From positions 62,001 through 126,000 of the forward strand of contig JAVJRG010000012.1 in NCBI GenBank assembly GCA_040218535.1: a stretch of 64,000 bases of DNA. The letters run 5' to 3'. Source of the DNA: Lacipirellulaceae bacterium (GTDB lineage Bacteria > Planctomycetota > Planctomycetia > Pirellulales > Lacipirellulaceae). Below, in pieces: positions 9,851 through 18,676 of the stretch (position 1 is its first letter; every line of letters begins with the position of its first letter). The notes beneath the pieces are model-generated. The model searched no databases, was not told the origin of the DNA, and saw nothing but the letters and a program-made list of their open reading frames with translations. Made by a program: the position numbers and the translations under genes.

Positions 9851-10264
9851 AAACGAGACAACGCTGAGGCTCGCTTCATTCACCCTTTCCTCTGGCTTAC
9901 ATAATCCGGTCAGTCATCTTCTCTTGTAGCCCTTGCTTCTGGGGGCACCAAAGAAACGGTCAAAAAAAGCATGCAGCAAGCTCTTGAATCCTCTACCTCA
10001 AGCTCAAAGGTTCCAGGGATCGAACAGGCCTGATTTTATTCTACAATCCGCCGGGGACTAGCTAGCGTCCACACAGTACACTCGATAGGCATCGCTGTGA
10101 ATTTTTCAAGCCGCGCCAAGGCATTCCGAGAACCTTCAAAGTGTTTTCACTGGGCCATCAAGCAACAACAGGATAGATACGTCTGCTCGGACGCAGCATC
10201 ACATTGGTAGCATAAAAAGATTGCAGATAGGCAAATCCTCATTTTGCAACATAGAACTTAGTTC
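9851..10264. other. Intergenic region between transfer module and metal genes
   Basis: About 410 bases between the plus-strand helicase gene and the end of the minus-strand ATPase gene, so the neighbours are convergent. No supported reading frame, tRNA or clear terminator with a T-run was found. A short palindrome AGAAC-TTA-GTTCT abuts the ATPase stop codon (10253-10265). This stretch marks the change from transfer genes to metal-resistance genes and is the most likely place for an insertion joint, but I saw no direct repeats or transposon ends. Confidence 0.5.
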
Positions 10265-12397
10265 TCACGATTTGAGCAGACGCAAGCCATTCCCAATAAC
10301 GAGCAGGGACGCTCCCATATCAGCAGCTATTGCGGCCCATAGTGATGCGAAACCAGCAAATGTCAGAACCACGAATAGCACCTTGATGGCGAGCGAAAAG
10401 ATAATGTTTTGACGAATTACTCGCAGGGTGCGACGTGAATGGTGAATTAACCAAGGCAGCTTTGAGAGATCGTCAGACATTAACGCGATGTCAGCCGTTT
10501 CAATGGCAGCGTCACTTCCGGCAGCTCCCATCGCAAGACCAAGAGATGCACGAGCCAGTGCCGGTGCGTCGTTAACGCCGTCGCCGATCATTGCAACGTG
10601 TTTGTGTCGTTTGACTAGCCGCTCGATGGCAGTCACTTTGTCTTCAGGAAGTAACTCTGCATGAACTTCGTCAATGCCTGCTTCCCTAGCGATCGCTTTG
10701 GCCGTGCCTTCGTTGTCACCGGTCAGCATCACGAGTTGCTCGACACCCGCTTCGTGAAGTTGGGCAATCGCGTTACGGGTTTCTTTGCGAATGGCATCCG
10801 CCAGTGTGATGAATCCACAAACGTGCTCATTGTTTCCAATTACAACGACGGTCCGTCCGGCTTCCTGCATGGACTCCAATTGCTCGTGAATCTCAGGAGT
10901 TTCCTGCCCACGTTCTTCCAAGAAGCGATGCGAACCCAGCCAAAAGGGCTTGCCGTTAAGGATTCCCGCTGCCCCCTTGCCTTGAATGGTTTCGAACTTG
11001 TCGGCTGGGACGAGTTGCAGGTTTCGGTTTTTGGCTTCTTCAACAATCGCACGAGCCAAGGGATGGTTGTTGTTTAGTTCTAATGCACCGGCTCTCATCA
11101 GAAGTTCCGCGTCGTCATGTCCGTTCATCGGTACTACGTCAACAACTGCCGGTTCCCCCCGTGTCAATGTGCCGGTCTTATCCATCGCTATGGCCTTTAA
11201 TCGAGCGGGGATTTCAATAAATACTCCCCCCTTAATGAGAACGCCGTTGCGAGCAGCAGCAGCCAAGGCAGCTACGACACTCACAGGTGTTGAAATCACG
11301 AGTGCACATGGGCACGCGATTACCAGCAATACGAGCGAGCGGTAGAGCCATTCGGACCACTCACCTCCGAAAGCCAGCGTTGGAATCACCAGCATCAGTA
11401 AGGCAACAATCATAACTACGGGTGTATAGATGGCTGCGAACTTCTCCACCCATTTCTCCGATGGAGCACGCTTGGAGCCTGCGTCACCGACCATTTTGAT
11501 GATGCGAGCAAGCGTCGTATCAGCAGCAGCTTTGGTTGTTTTGATCTCTAACAGGCCGTCTCCATTTATGGTTCCGGCGAACACTTCATCACCAGCTTCC
11601 TTATCTGCCGGCACGCTTTCTCCGGTAATAGGTGCTTGATTCACGCCGCTGATGCCACGAATGACTCGCCCATCAAGCGGCATTTTCTCACCTGGACGAA
11701 CAACAACCGTAGATCCAACAGGGACATCCGCTGGAGGTACGTCCTTAACTTCACCCGCTTCATCCTGCAGATGAGCGGTCGGCGGTGACAAGTCCATCAA
11801 TGAAGCAATGGCTCGGCGTGCTCGGGCTACACTCCATGACTCAAGCAGTAGTGAGAACGAAAACAGGAAAGCAACTGCTGAACCCTCGAACCATTCGCCG
11901 ATAAGTACCGCCCCCACAACTGCGATAGACATCAAGAGGTTCATATCAGGACGAACTGAAACGAACGACCGCCAAGCCTTCGGGAGGACCATCACCAGAC
12001 CAGCGATGATGCCAGCGAGATAAAAAACGATGGCCAGTAAAGAAACAGTCTCGTCCGCTTTGCTGAGCGTCAGTTGCAATCCCAAACCGATCGCACCGGC
12101 CACGCCACTAGTCGTAGTTAGGATTGCACGTTGGTTGCGTTTCCAAAACGTCAAATCGCTGTCGCTCTTTGGATCATCGCCCCATACTTCGGCACGCAAA
12201 CCGGTACGCTCAATCGCTGCCCAGATCTTCTCGATTGGTACATCGACCCCTTGAAGGTCAACGGTCAGTTTACCGTTGAGTAAATCAAACGCTAATCGCT
12301 CATCTCTACCCAACAACGGCACTAACTCTCTCTTGAGAATCCCGACTTCTTCGGCACAATCCATCCCATGAATACGTAGTTGAATTTCTTGTGACAT
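10265..12397 (-). CDS. Zn/Cd/Pb-type P1B ATPase
   Basis: A 710-residue P-type ATPase that would export divalent soft metals from the cytoplasm using ATP. Seen: CPCALVISTPV in the metal-binding membrane helix (about residue 361), the phosphorylation motif DKTGTLT (about 404), HP in NNNHPLARAIV, the hinge GDGVNDAPALA (about 604) and a last helix with ADMGASLLVI. CPC followed by ISTPV and the Asp/Gly in the last helix are the pattern of the ZntA/CadA group (P1B-2), not of copper pumps. The N-terminal HMA-like domain has HGMDCAEE, with one Cys and two Glu in place of the usual CxxC. The ATG has AGGAAG upstream. No ArsR- or MerR-type regulator lies next to it. Confidence 0.9.
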   Translation of the reverse strand: MSQEIQLRIHGMDCAEEVGILKRELVPLLGRDERLAFDLLNGKLTVDLQGVDVPIEKIWAAIERTGLRAEVWGDDPKSDSDLTFWKRNQRAILTTTSGVAGAIGLGLQLTLSKADETVSLLAIVFYLAGIIAGLVMVLPKAWRSFVSVRPDMNLLMSIAVVGAVLIGEWFEGSAVAFLFSFSLLLESWSVARARRAIASLMDLSPPTAHLQDEAGEVKDVPPADVPVGSTVVVRPGEKMPLDGRVIRGISGVNQAPITGESVPADKEAGDEVFAGTINGDGLLEIKTTKAAADTTLARIIKMVGDAGSKRAPSEKWVEKFAAIYTPVVMIVALLMLVIPTLAFGGEWSEWLYRSLVLLVIACPCALVISTPVSVVAALAAAARNGVLIKGGVFIEIPARLKAIAMDKTGTLTRGEPAVVDVVPMNGHDDAELLMRAGALELNNNHPLARAIVEEAKNRNLQLVPADKFETIQGKGAAGILNGKPFWLGSHRFLEERGQETPEIHEQLESMQEAGRTVVVIGNNEHVCGFITLADAIRKETRNAIAQLHEAGVEQLVMLTGDNEGTAKAIAREAGIDEVHAELLPEDKVTAIERLVKRHKHVAMIGDGVNDAPALARASLGLAMGAAGSDAAIETADIALMSDDLSKLPWLIHHSRRTLRVIRQNIIFSLAIKVLFVVLTFAGFASLWAAIAADMGASLLVIGNGLRLLKS

Positions 12398-12785
12398 TAT
12401 TTCTTCCTACACGTGCATTCTCTTTTCACAGACATCTTGGCAAAACGACCGTAGTCATTACCATCATCACAGACGCCTCGCTCTATCTCTAATGCATATC
12501 ATTTCTTTAGCACCGTTAGGTAGCGTCTATCGAGTGACTCGATCAGCATCACAACAGGCTTATCGTGAGACGATTTCGGCAATCTTCACATGCGAAATAA
12601 GCACTCCCGTTGTTTCCGATTGATTAGCCGGATTGTTGTGCCGAGTCTGGATGCAGTGCATTGTTGGCAAGTCGTTGCGTTTAGTGAATTAAAACAACGG
12701 GAAAGCGAGTGCAGTAGCGAGCAGGGGCAAGTCACCACAGTCTCGCTTTCCCGTCCTAATCAACCATCCATCAAGCGTTAGACAA
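12398..12785. other. Intergenic region: ATPase promoter side and operon end
   Basis: About 390 bases. The part near 12400 must hold the promoter of the minus-strand ATPase gene; I saw no MerR- or CsoR-type operator in it. The part near 12700-12754 holds the terminator-like inverted repeat listed separately. A 63-residue plus-strand frame at 12590-12781 spans that repeat and is not considered real. Confidence 0.5.
12697..12754 (-). terminator. Terminator-like 13-bp inverted repeat at end of the 14-kb gene set
   Basis: The arms ACGGGAAAGCGAG (12697-12709) and its exact reverse complement (12742-12754) enclose a 32-base loop. Read on the minus strand, the second arm is followed by TGTTTTAATT. 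It sits about 30 bases after the stop codon of the His-rich lipoprotein gene, the last gene of the minus-strand set. The loop is longer than in most intrinsic terminators. Confidence 0.6.
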
Positions 12786-13301
12786 CTAATGATCATGACC
12801 TTCGTGATCGTGATCGTGTTCAATGGCTCCCCGATACTGCTTCCCGCCAATCGAAACCACCAACTGGGCTTGGACACCCTCGTGGTCAAGTTCTTCCACC
12901 AGTTCAGCATCGCTTGAGACAAACTTCGATGCTCTACCAGGAGGATCACCAACGTCAGAGGTGGCAAGCAGCTCGAATTGCTCAGCTTCGCCATCGTGGC
13001 TCAGGTTGATTTGCAGTTGCTTGCTATCAACCGGTACGGCTGCTATAGCCGCCGAATCAAGTAGATAGATTGTGACCGTCCCCGCCGCATCATCATGTAC
13101 TAGTTCGGCGTGGTATTCCTCGCTACCGAGTTCGATCAGACTACCGTGGTGCGGACCCTCGGAGGGATGGTCATGTCTATCCGCCGCAGTCGAGGGGCTA
13201 GTCGCAGTAGGGCTGCTCTCTCCGCAACCCATTGCGGCAACTAGGGTGAGGCTAAGCGTCGTCAACGCAAGTTGACGACATAATTGAAATGCACTCTTCA
13301 T
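12786..13301 (-). CDS. His-rich lipoprotein, probable periplasmic metal binder
   Basis: A 171-residue protein with a lipoprotein signal (lipobox AAMGC, Cys26), a Ser/Thr-rich linker, a block beginning GPHHGSLIELG, and a His/Asp-rich tail ending HDHDHEGHDH. The tail should bind Zn, Ni, Cu or similar ions outside the cytoplasmic membrane. The middle block follows the same pattern (G-x-x-G-[GST]-L/V ... E ... yL/fL-D) as the N-terminal parts of the proteins at 33110-34024 and 52572-53984, which points to a shared domain. It is the last gene of the minus-strand set, 56 bp after the RND pump gene, so it probably serves as metal sink or delivery partner for that pump. Exact function is unknown. Confidence 0.75.
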   Translation of the reverse strand: MKSAFQLCRQLALTTLSLTLVAAMGCGESSPTATSPSTAADRHDHPSEGPHHGSLIELGSEEYHAELVHDDAAGTVTIYLLDSAAIAAVPVDSKQLQINLSHDGEAEQFELLATSDVGDPPGRASKFVSSDAELVEELDHEGVQAQLVVSIGGKQYRGAIEHDHDHEGHDH

Positions 13302-13357
13302 CGGACGTTTCCTTTCAGTGAAAATGTTGCGTCACGCGACGCCTAACGGGACAAGTG

Positions 13358-16300
13358 TTATGTGGCCGCACTGGTGGAGGTGGCGGCAAGTTCATCCTCT
13401 TCGATTAGTTCCACACGCTCTTTCGATGACTCGACCACTGCCCGCGCGGCGTTCAAGCCTGCTGTCCAAAACAGAGCGGGTCGGACGAGAAATTCCAGCA
13501 GCGTACTTGTAATCAGCCCCCCAATAATGACAGTCGCCACAGGGTAGAGAATCTCTTTACCTGGCTCGCCCGCCGAAAGTGCCAATGGTACGAGCCCAAT
13601 GCCAGAGGTAAGCGCGGTCATCAACACGGGAGCTAATCGATCTTTTCCAGCATGGACCACCATATCGCGGGTCCACCCTTCTCCTTCGTATTTCACAAGG
13701 TGCAAGTAGTGGTTAATGAGCAGGATGCCGTTGCGAGACGCAATGCCGCATAAGGAAATAAATCCGACCATGCTGGCAATCGTGAGTGTCTGCCCTGTGA
13801 GGTAGAGTGCGGCGACGCTGCCAATGAAGGCCATCGGCAGGGCCACCATCACTTGCAAAGCCAGGTTGGCTGACTGGAACATTTTGTAAAGCACAAGAAA
13901 CATGCCAACCAGTGAGGCGGCAAAGAGGACGGCAATCGTTCGAGACGCCGACTGCTGGCTCTCAAATTGTCCGCTGTACTCAACGAAGTATCCTGTGGCT
14001 AGCTCTGCTACAATCGGTTTAAGACGTTGCTTGATATCCTCGACCACATCGACCAGCCCGCGGCCCGACACATTGCACTGCACGACGATGCGACGACGCA
14101 CCTGTTCTCGGTTGATCGTGTTGGGACCACCCGCTTTGTAGATACGGGCGACATCTTCCAGCTTCACCCGACCACCGTCTGGCAGGTCGATTTGCAATCG
14201 TTTCAGCGAGGCCAAGTCTTCCCGGAATTCCTCGCCTAAGCGGACTAGCAAGTCAAAAGTGCGCTGGCCGTTAAGCACTTGAGAAACGACCTCGCCTTGC
14301 ATAGCTGTTTCAACGAATTCATTGACGTCGGAACGACGCAGACCGAAGGTTTTTAGCTTTCGACTATCCGCCTCAATACGTAGCTGCGGAATGATGACCT
14401 GCTGCTCGACTTGCAGATCGCGTACCCCTTCGACATTCTGAATTGCCGCCTCCATGCCCTGAGCTTGACGACGCAGCTCATTTAAGTCGTCACCGTAGAG
14501 TTTGATGGCGACTTGCGCTTTGACGCCTGAGAGCATATGCGAGATCAAATGGGCAAGCGGCTGTTCGACGGCAGTGACAATCCCAGGAATGTCGGCCAAG
14601 GCTTCGTTAATCTCTTCGATGATTTCTTCCCTTGACCGCTCAGAGTGTGGATCGACTGAGGCGATGATTTCGGTGACATTGACCCCTTCGGCATGTTCGT
14701 CCAACTCCGCACGGCCCGTTTTGCGAACAAACGCAGTAAGGTCCTCCAGTTGAGCTAGTCTTTGCTCAACTCGCAGTGCAACCTCGTTGGAAGTCGCTAG
14801 CGATGTTCCAGGTGGCATCAGCACATTGACTTGCACTGCCCCTTCATTGAACGGCGGCAAGAAATCACTTTCTAGTTGGATTACTGCCCAGCCAGCGACC
14901 ACCACGGTAAGAGCGGCAACTGCGAGGATCAGCCATGACAGCCGCAAGCTAAGCCGAATTACCACATCGGCAAGACGCTTCAATCCGCGAAGCAGCAAGC
15001 CATCCTTTTCTTCCTGGGCATTCCCTTTACCTTGCAATAGCAAGTAACTAAGCACCGGAGTGACGGTAAGTGAAACAAGGAGCGATGAGACAATCGAGAC
15101 GATGTAGGATATTCCTAGCGGAGTAAACAACCGCCCTTCCATTCCCGACAGGGCAAACAACGGCACGAAGACGAGTACAACGATGATCGTCCCGTAGACA
15201 ATCGAGTTGCGAATCTCCACGCTCGCCTGAAAGACCACTAACAACGGGTGCTTTGGGTTATCGCTCTGGCGATTCTCGCGGAGCCGACGAAAGATGTTCT
15301 CGACATCGACAATCGCGTCATCCACCAGTTCGCCGATCGCGACCGCAATACCCCCGAGGGTCATCGTATTGACTGAGAGGCCGAAGGCGGCAAATACGAG
15401 CGCTGTGATGACGATCGATAATGGAATGGCCGTGAGTGTGATGAGCGTAGTGCGGAGGTTCATCAGGAACAGAAAGAGGATAACGACCACTAAAATTGCC
15501 CCGTCGCGGAGTGCCTCTACGACATTTTCTACAGCCAGATCGATAAACTCCTTCTGCTGATAGAGTTCAGGGAGAACATGTACATCGTCCCGCAGCGTCG
15601 GCTCCATTTCCTTAAGTGCTTTGATAACACGCGCGGTCACATCTCGCGTGTCAGCCTGTGGCTGCTTGAGAATGGTAAGTGCGACGGCGGGGCCGCCAAC
15701 CATCTCGCCGCTTTCGTTTCTGGCGTAGGCAGAACTGTCGCCCCGCTTGACTTGCGGCCCTTCGACAATCTTGGCGACTTGGGAGAGTGTGATCGACTGT
15801 CGCTCACGCTGCTTTACGACAATGTCGCCAATTTCCTCAATCGAGGTTACGCGGCCCAAGGAACGGACCAAGAATTCGCTCGGCCCTTGCTCATCGAGAT
15901 ATCCGCCCGCTGTGTTTTGGTTGCTATCTTCGATGGCCTGTTTGATTTCATGCAAAGTGACGCCGAAGCGAAGCATGGAGTCGGGATCGACAAGCACTTG
16001 GAACTGTTTGCGGTCGCCGCCCATCACAATCACCTGCGACACACCGGGGATTGTGAGTAGCCGTTGTCTGACCGTCCAATCGGCAAGCGTTCGCAGTTCA
16101 ATTGGCGTAGTCTCTTCACCTGCGGTCATGCCGAGGATCATGATTTGCCCCATGATCGACGAAATGGGCATCAATTGAGGTCTTACGCCCGGCGGGAGCG
16201 TTTCGGTGGCCAAGGCCATCCGTTCGGCGACGATTTGGCGGTCGTTGTAGATGTCAGTGCCCCAATCAAACTCGACATACACGACCGACAGCCCAATTCC

Positions 16301-16558
16301 TGAAGAAGTCCGCACGGCTTGCACCCCGGTTGCTCCGTTGAGAACCGTCTCAATCGGAAACGTCACCAGTGTTTCGACTTCCTCCGGAGCCATACCGGGA
16401 GCCTCAGTCATTACCACCACGCGGGGTCGATTGAGGTTGGGAAACACGTCGATTGGCAATTGGGCAGCTTGCCAACCACCGTAGCCCAGCAGGAATAGCG
16501 AACCCGCTATGATTAACAGGCGGTTATGCAGCGAGAATCGTATGATAGCGTTCAGCAT
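13358..16558 (-). CDS. RND heavy-metal efflux pump (CzcA/CusA family)
   Basis: A 1066-residue inner-membrane proton-driven pump, normal length for the family. The N-terminus (IIRFSLHNRLLIIAGSLFL) is the first transmembrane helix, followed by QLPIDVFPNLNRPRVVV. The fourth-helix motif GELVDDAIVDVENIFRRL near residue 413 carries the proton-relay Asp residues. The double Asp with DVEN is unlike the copper type (VDAAIVM-EN) and recalls the HME5 group of metal RND pumps, whose substrate is poorly defined; nickel has been suggested. The large periplasmic loops and second transmembrane block are complete. The gene lies 20 bp after the adaptor gene and is followed by the His-rich lipoprotein. The ATG has AAGGA upstream. 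Substrate is not decided by sequence; a Zn/Cd/Co/Ni pump is as likely as copper. Confidence 0.9.
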   Translation of the reverse strand: MLNAIIRFSLHNRLLIIAGSLFLLGYGGWQAAQLPIDVFPNLNRPRVVVMTEAPGMAPEEVETLVTFPIETVLNGATGVQAVRTSSGIGLSVVYVEFDWGTDIYNDRQIVAERMALATETLPPGVRPQLMPISSIMGQIMILGMTAGEETTPIELRTLADWTVRQRLLTIPGVSQVIVMGGDRKQFQVLVDPDSMLRFGVTLHEIKQAIEDSNQNTAGGYLDEQGPSEFLVRSLGRVTSIEEIGDIVVKQRERQSITLSQVAKIVEGPQVKRGDSSAYARNESGEMVGGPAVALTILKQPQADTRDVTARVIKALKEMEPTLRDDVHVLPELYQQKEFIDLAVENVVEALRDGAILVVVILFLFLMNLRTTLITLTAIPLSIVITALVFAAFGLSVNTMTLGGIAVAIGELVDDAIVDVENIFRRLRENRQSDNPKHPLLVVFQASVEIRNSIVYGTIIVVLVFVPLFALSGMEGRLFTPLGISYIVSIVSSLLVSLTVTPVLSYLLLQGKGNAQEEKDGLLLRGLKRLADVVIRLSLRLSWLILAVAALTVVVAGWAVIQLESDFLPPFNEGAVQVNVLMPPGTSLATSNEVALRVEQRLAQLEDLTAFVRKTGRAELDEHAEGVNVTEIIASVDPHSERSREEIIEEINEALADIPGIVTAVEQPLAHLISHMLSGVKAQVAIKLYGDDLNELRRQAQGMEAAIQNVEGVRDLQVEQQVIIPQLRIEADSRKLKTFGLRRSDVNEFVETAMQGEVVSQVLNGQRTFDLLVRLGEEFREDLASLKRLQIDLPDGGRVKLEDVARIYKAGGPNTINREQVRRRIVVQCNVSGRGLVDVVEDIKQRLKPIVAELATGYFVEYSGQFESQQSASRTIAVLFAASLVGMFLVLYKMFQSANLALQVMVALPMAFIGSVAALYLTGQTLTIASMVGFISLCGIASRNGILLINHYLHLVKYEGEGWTRDMVVHAGKDRLAPVLMTALTSGIGLVPLALSAGEPGKEILYPVATVIIGGLITSTLLEFLVRPALFWTAGLNAARAVVESSKERVELIEEDELAATSTSAAT

Positions 16559-16578
16559 AGGAGTTATCCTTCGCGGGC

Positions 16579-17958
16579 TTAATGGTTATGCCCAGCGTGC
16601 GGATCGACCCCGCCGCCAGCTTGGTTCTTGAGAGCCAGATGCATCTGATACGCCCCGCTACCGGCAATCACATCGCCAGGAAACAGCTCACCGTCATTAG
16701 CGATGACAATGGCGTTCCGGTCGCGATGGACTACATGTACGGGGACCTGATCGAAATGGTCGCCATTTTGTCGGTAGACATACGACTCTGCTCCGTCATC
16801 GACGACTGCCGTCGTGGGAACAACCAGTTGGTTTTCCCAGGTTTCGATCGGTACGCTAACTTCCAGACGCTGGCCAGGCTTGTAGACCCACTCGATGAAT
16901 CGTTTACCATCCGGAAGAGTCTTGTCGAGCGCCACTTCGTTTGGCAGACTCAAATAAATCTTGAATGCCCGCGATACACGATCGATTTGATCAGCGACAT
17001 AAAGTATTTCAAGTCCGTTAATGAGTCCGCTCTTAGAGTTGCTTGAGACTAAGTTAGCTGTAACGTTCCTGTTCGCTCTCGCTGCGGAACGAATAGCATC
17101 GGCATCGTCTTCGAAGGCAATCGCCTCAATATGTAATCGGCAGTGGTCAGAGAGCATTGCAAGCTCACGGCCAGCGTCAACCTGTTCCCCCTGAGCAGTG
17201 CCTAATTTCTGGACTTGAAACAGATGTTCACCTGAGCAAGACTCGCCTTCATCGGTGTGCTTTGGGGCACGGACAGTGATAGAACGAAAAAGGCGACGTG
17301 TTTTCAGGATATTTTGTACTTGCGGCTCAGTGATTCCGTGCAGACGCATTGCCTCTGACTCGGCGCGAAGGGATGCTTCAAGCTTTTGCTTTTCATATTT
17401 TTGCTCCAATATTCGTCGGCCAGCGACAACTCCCTCTCCGAGGCCTTCAAGACGTGCAATCTCACGGTTAACGATATCAAGGTTCTCAGCGGTACGAAGA
17501 AAATCTCGTTGTGCCGCTACGAGTTCTTCGTGAGTTAACCGCATATCAAACAATGGCTGCTCTGGTCCGACCGCTTCTCCGGGAACTGCGTGAATCGCAG
17601 TAACAACGCCAGTCAATGGCGATGTGATATGCAGCTGCGAACGTCCGGGCCGCTCCACTACTATCGCTGGCAAGCTAAGCTTCTTGACGAACTGTGTCGA
17701 AGTCACTTCGAATGGTTTGTAGCTAATGTTTCGTAGCGCGTTCGCACTCAACTCGATTGAAGCAGCTTCGTTGTGGCCGGCATGACTGTGATGGTCCTCC
17801 TCGCTGTTGAGCCGGTGTTCTGCTTTAGGCTCAGTCGTTGCTGATTGGAAGCCTGGAAGCCAGCGCTCACGTGTCAGTAAGGCTATCGCACCTAGGAGCA
17901 AGCAGACGAGGCCCGTTGTTACCACGCCAAACAAAGGTCGATTTGTTATAAAGTTCAT
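16579..17958 (-). CDS. RND periplasmic adaptor (membrane fusion protein)
   Basis: The adaptor joins the RND pump to the outer membrane channel. I place the start at ATG 17958 (459 residues) because CGGAG lies 8-9 bases upstream and the next residues (NFITNRPLFGVVTTGL) begin a membrane anchor; the frame is open to 18009 but has no ribosome site there. After the anchor comes a His-rich stretch (EEDHHSHAGHN), a lipoyl/barrel-sandwich part interrupted by a coiled-coil hairpin (roughly residues 140-215), a beta-barrel, and a C-terminal His tail (DPHAGHNH). His-rich ends suggest metal capture before handover to the pump. The gene lies directly before the RND gene (20 bp). Confidence 0.88.
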   Translation of the reverse strand: MNFITNRPLFGVVTTGLVCLLLGAIALLTRERWLPGFQSATTEPKAEHRLNSEEDHHSHAGHNEAASIELSANALRNISYKPFEVTSTQFVKKLSLPAIVVERPGRSQLHITSPLTGVVTAIHAVPGEAVGPEQPLFDMRLTHEELVAAQRDFLRTAENLDIVNREIARLEGLGEGVVAGRRILEQKYEKQKLEASLRAESEAMRLHGITEPQVQNILKTRRLFRSITVRAPKHTDEGESCSGEHLFQVQKLGTAQGEQVDAGRELAMLSDHCRLHIEAIAFEDDADAIRSAARANRNVTANLVSSNSKSGLINGLEILYVADQIDRVSRAFKIYLSLPNEVALDKTLPDGKRFIEWVYKPGQRLEVSVPIETWENQLVVPTTAVVDDGAESYVYRQNGDHFDQVPVHVVHRDRNAIVIANDGELFPGDVIAGSGAYQMHLALKNQAGGGVDPHAGHNH

Positions 17959-18123
17959 AGGGAAATCTCCGCGATTAATCGCTAGCGCAGCAATACGCGC
18001 ATAAAACATCTAGGGTTTTGGGACCGGGAACAACGCAAGGCTAAGTTGAAGAAGCCTTATCATCAGAGCAGAACCTGAGTGCACCGTGAGATGTACTAGC
18101 TCTGCAGCCCCGTAAAAAAGGGC

Positions 18124-18573
18124 TCAGATAAGAAGTACGCAATTCACCAAATGTGCGCGCACCGATGGCGCGAAAGACCATCCAGTTGCCGAATAGGCAC
18201 CCTCACTATTACCGGAGGCGAACGTAGCGATCCGGGGTTCGTACGGAGTCCAGATGACACTCATTCCAAGCCCAGAGGCAAGCGAGCCTACATCTTGACG
18301 AACTTCTGGAGGAAGCCACTTACATTGTGGGTGCGAACATGAATGTTCCGGCGTACGAGAATCTTTAATGCAAGTACAGCCACCGTCATCAAGAGCCAGA
18401 CTAGGCTGTTCTGTTCTATGATGATCGCAGGTGTGAAGCTCGGTCTCAGTACCATGGTGCGTACAAGTATGTCTCTTCGCAGCGTGCGCTTCATGGGCGC
18501 AACACCCGAATATCGCGTGGATTAAGATACAGCTCGCAGTAACAAGCGCGGTAAACTGAGACATTCCAAACAC
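18124..18573 (-). CDS. Cys/His-rich secreted small protein (leader type A)
   Basis: A 149-residue protein with a hydrophobic N-terminus (ALVTASCILIHAIFGCC) that looks like a signal peptide or anchor, then dense Cys/His clusters (HTCTHHGTETELHTCDHH, CTCIKD, CSHPQCKW) and a C-terminal end NCVLLI. The clusters should bind soft metals in the periplasm. It is one of three proteins in the window with the same layout (others at 26309 and 45795), each sitting before efflux genes. It lies between the TolC gene and the adaptor gene on the minus strand. Likely start codons are GTG 18573 or ATG 18564; neither has a strong ribosome site. A small hairpin (AGCCC ... GGGCT, 18105-18123) directly follows the stop codon. 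No named family is recognised. Confidence 0.65.
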   Translation of the reverse strand: MFGMSQFTALVTASCILIHAIFGCCAHEAHAAKRHTCTHHGTETELHTCDHHRTEQPSLALDDGGCTCIKDSRTPEHSCSHPQCKWLPPEVRQDVGSLASGLGMSVIWTPYEPRIATFASGNSEGAYSATGWSFAPSVRAHLVNCVLLI

Positions 18574-18676
18574 TAATTGATTATAAAAGAGACTGATAAG
18601 CTTATAGCACGAAGTTGTAATTGCCGTCTAGACAAGCACTTGGAGTACGACTGCCTTGGTGGCAACTAAGTAGCAC

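Noticed and set aside
12590-12781. 63-residue plus-strand frame
   Set aside because: It spans the terminator-like inverted repeat and has no supporting signal.
18039-18062. AAGGCT...AGCCTT repeat before the RND adaptor gene
   Set aside because: A 6-bp stem with a 10-base loop and no T-run is too weak to call a terminator.
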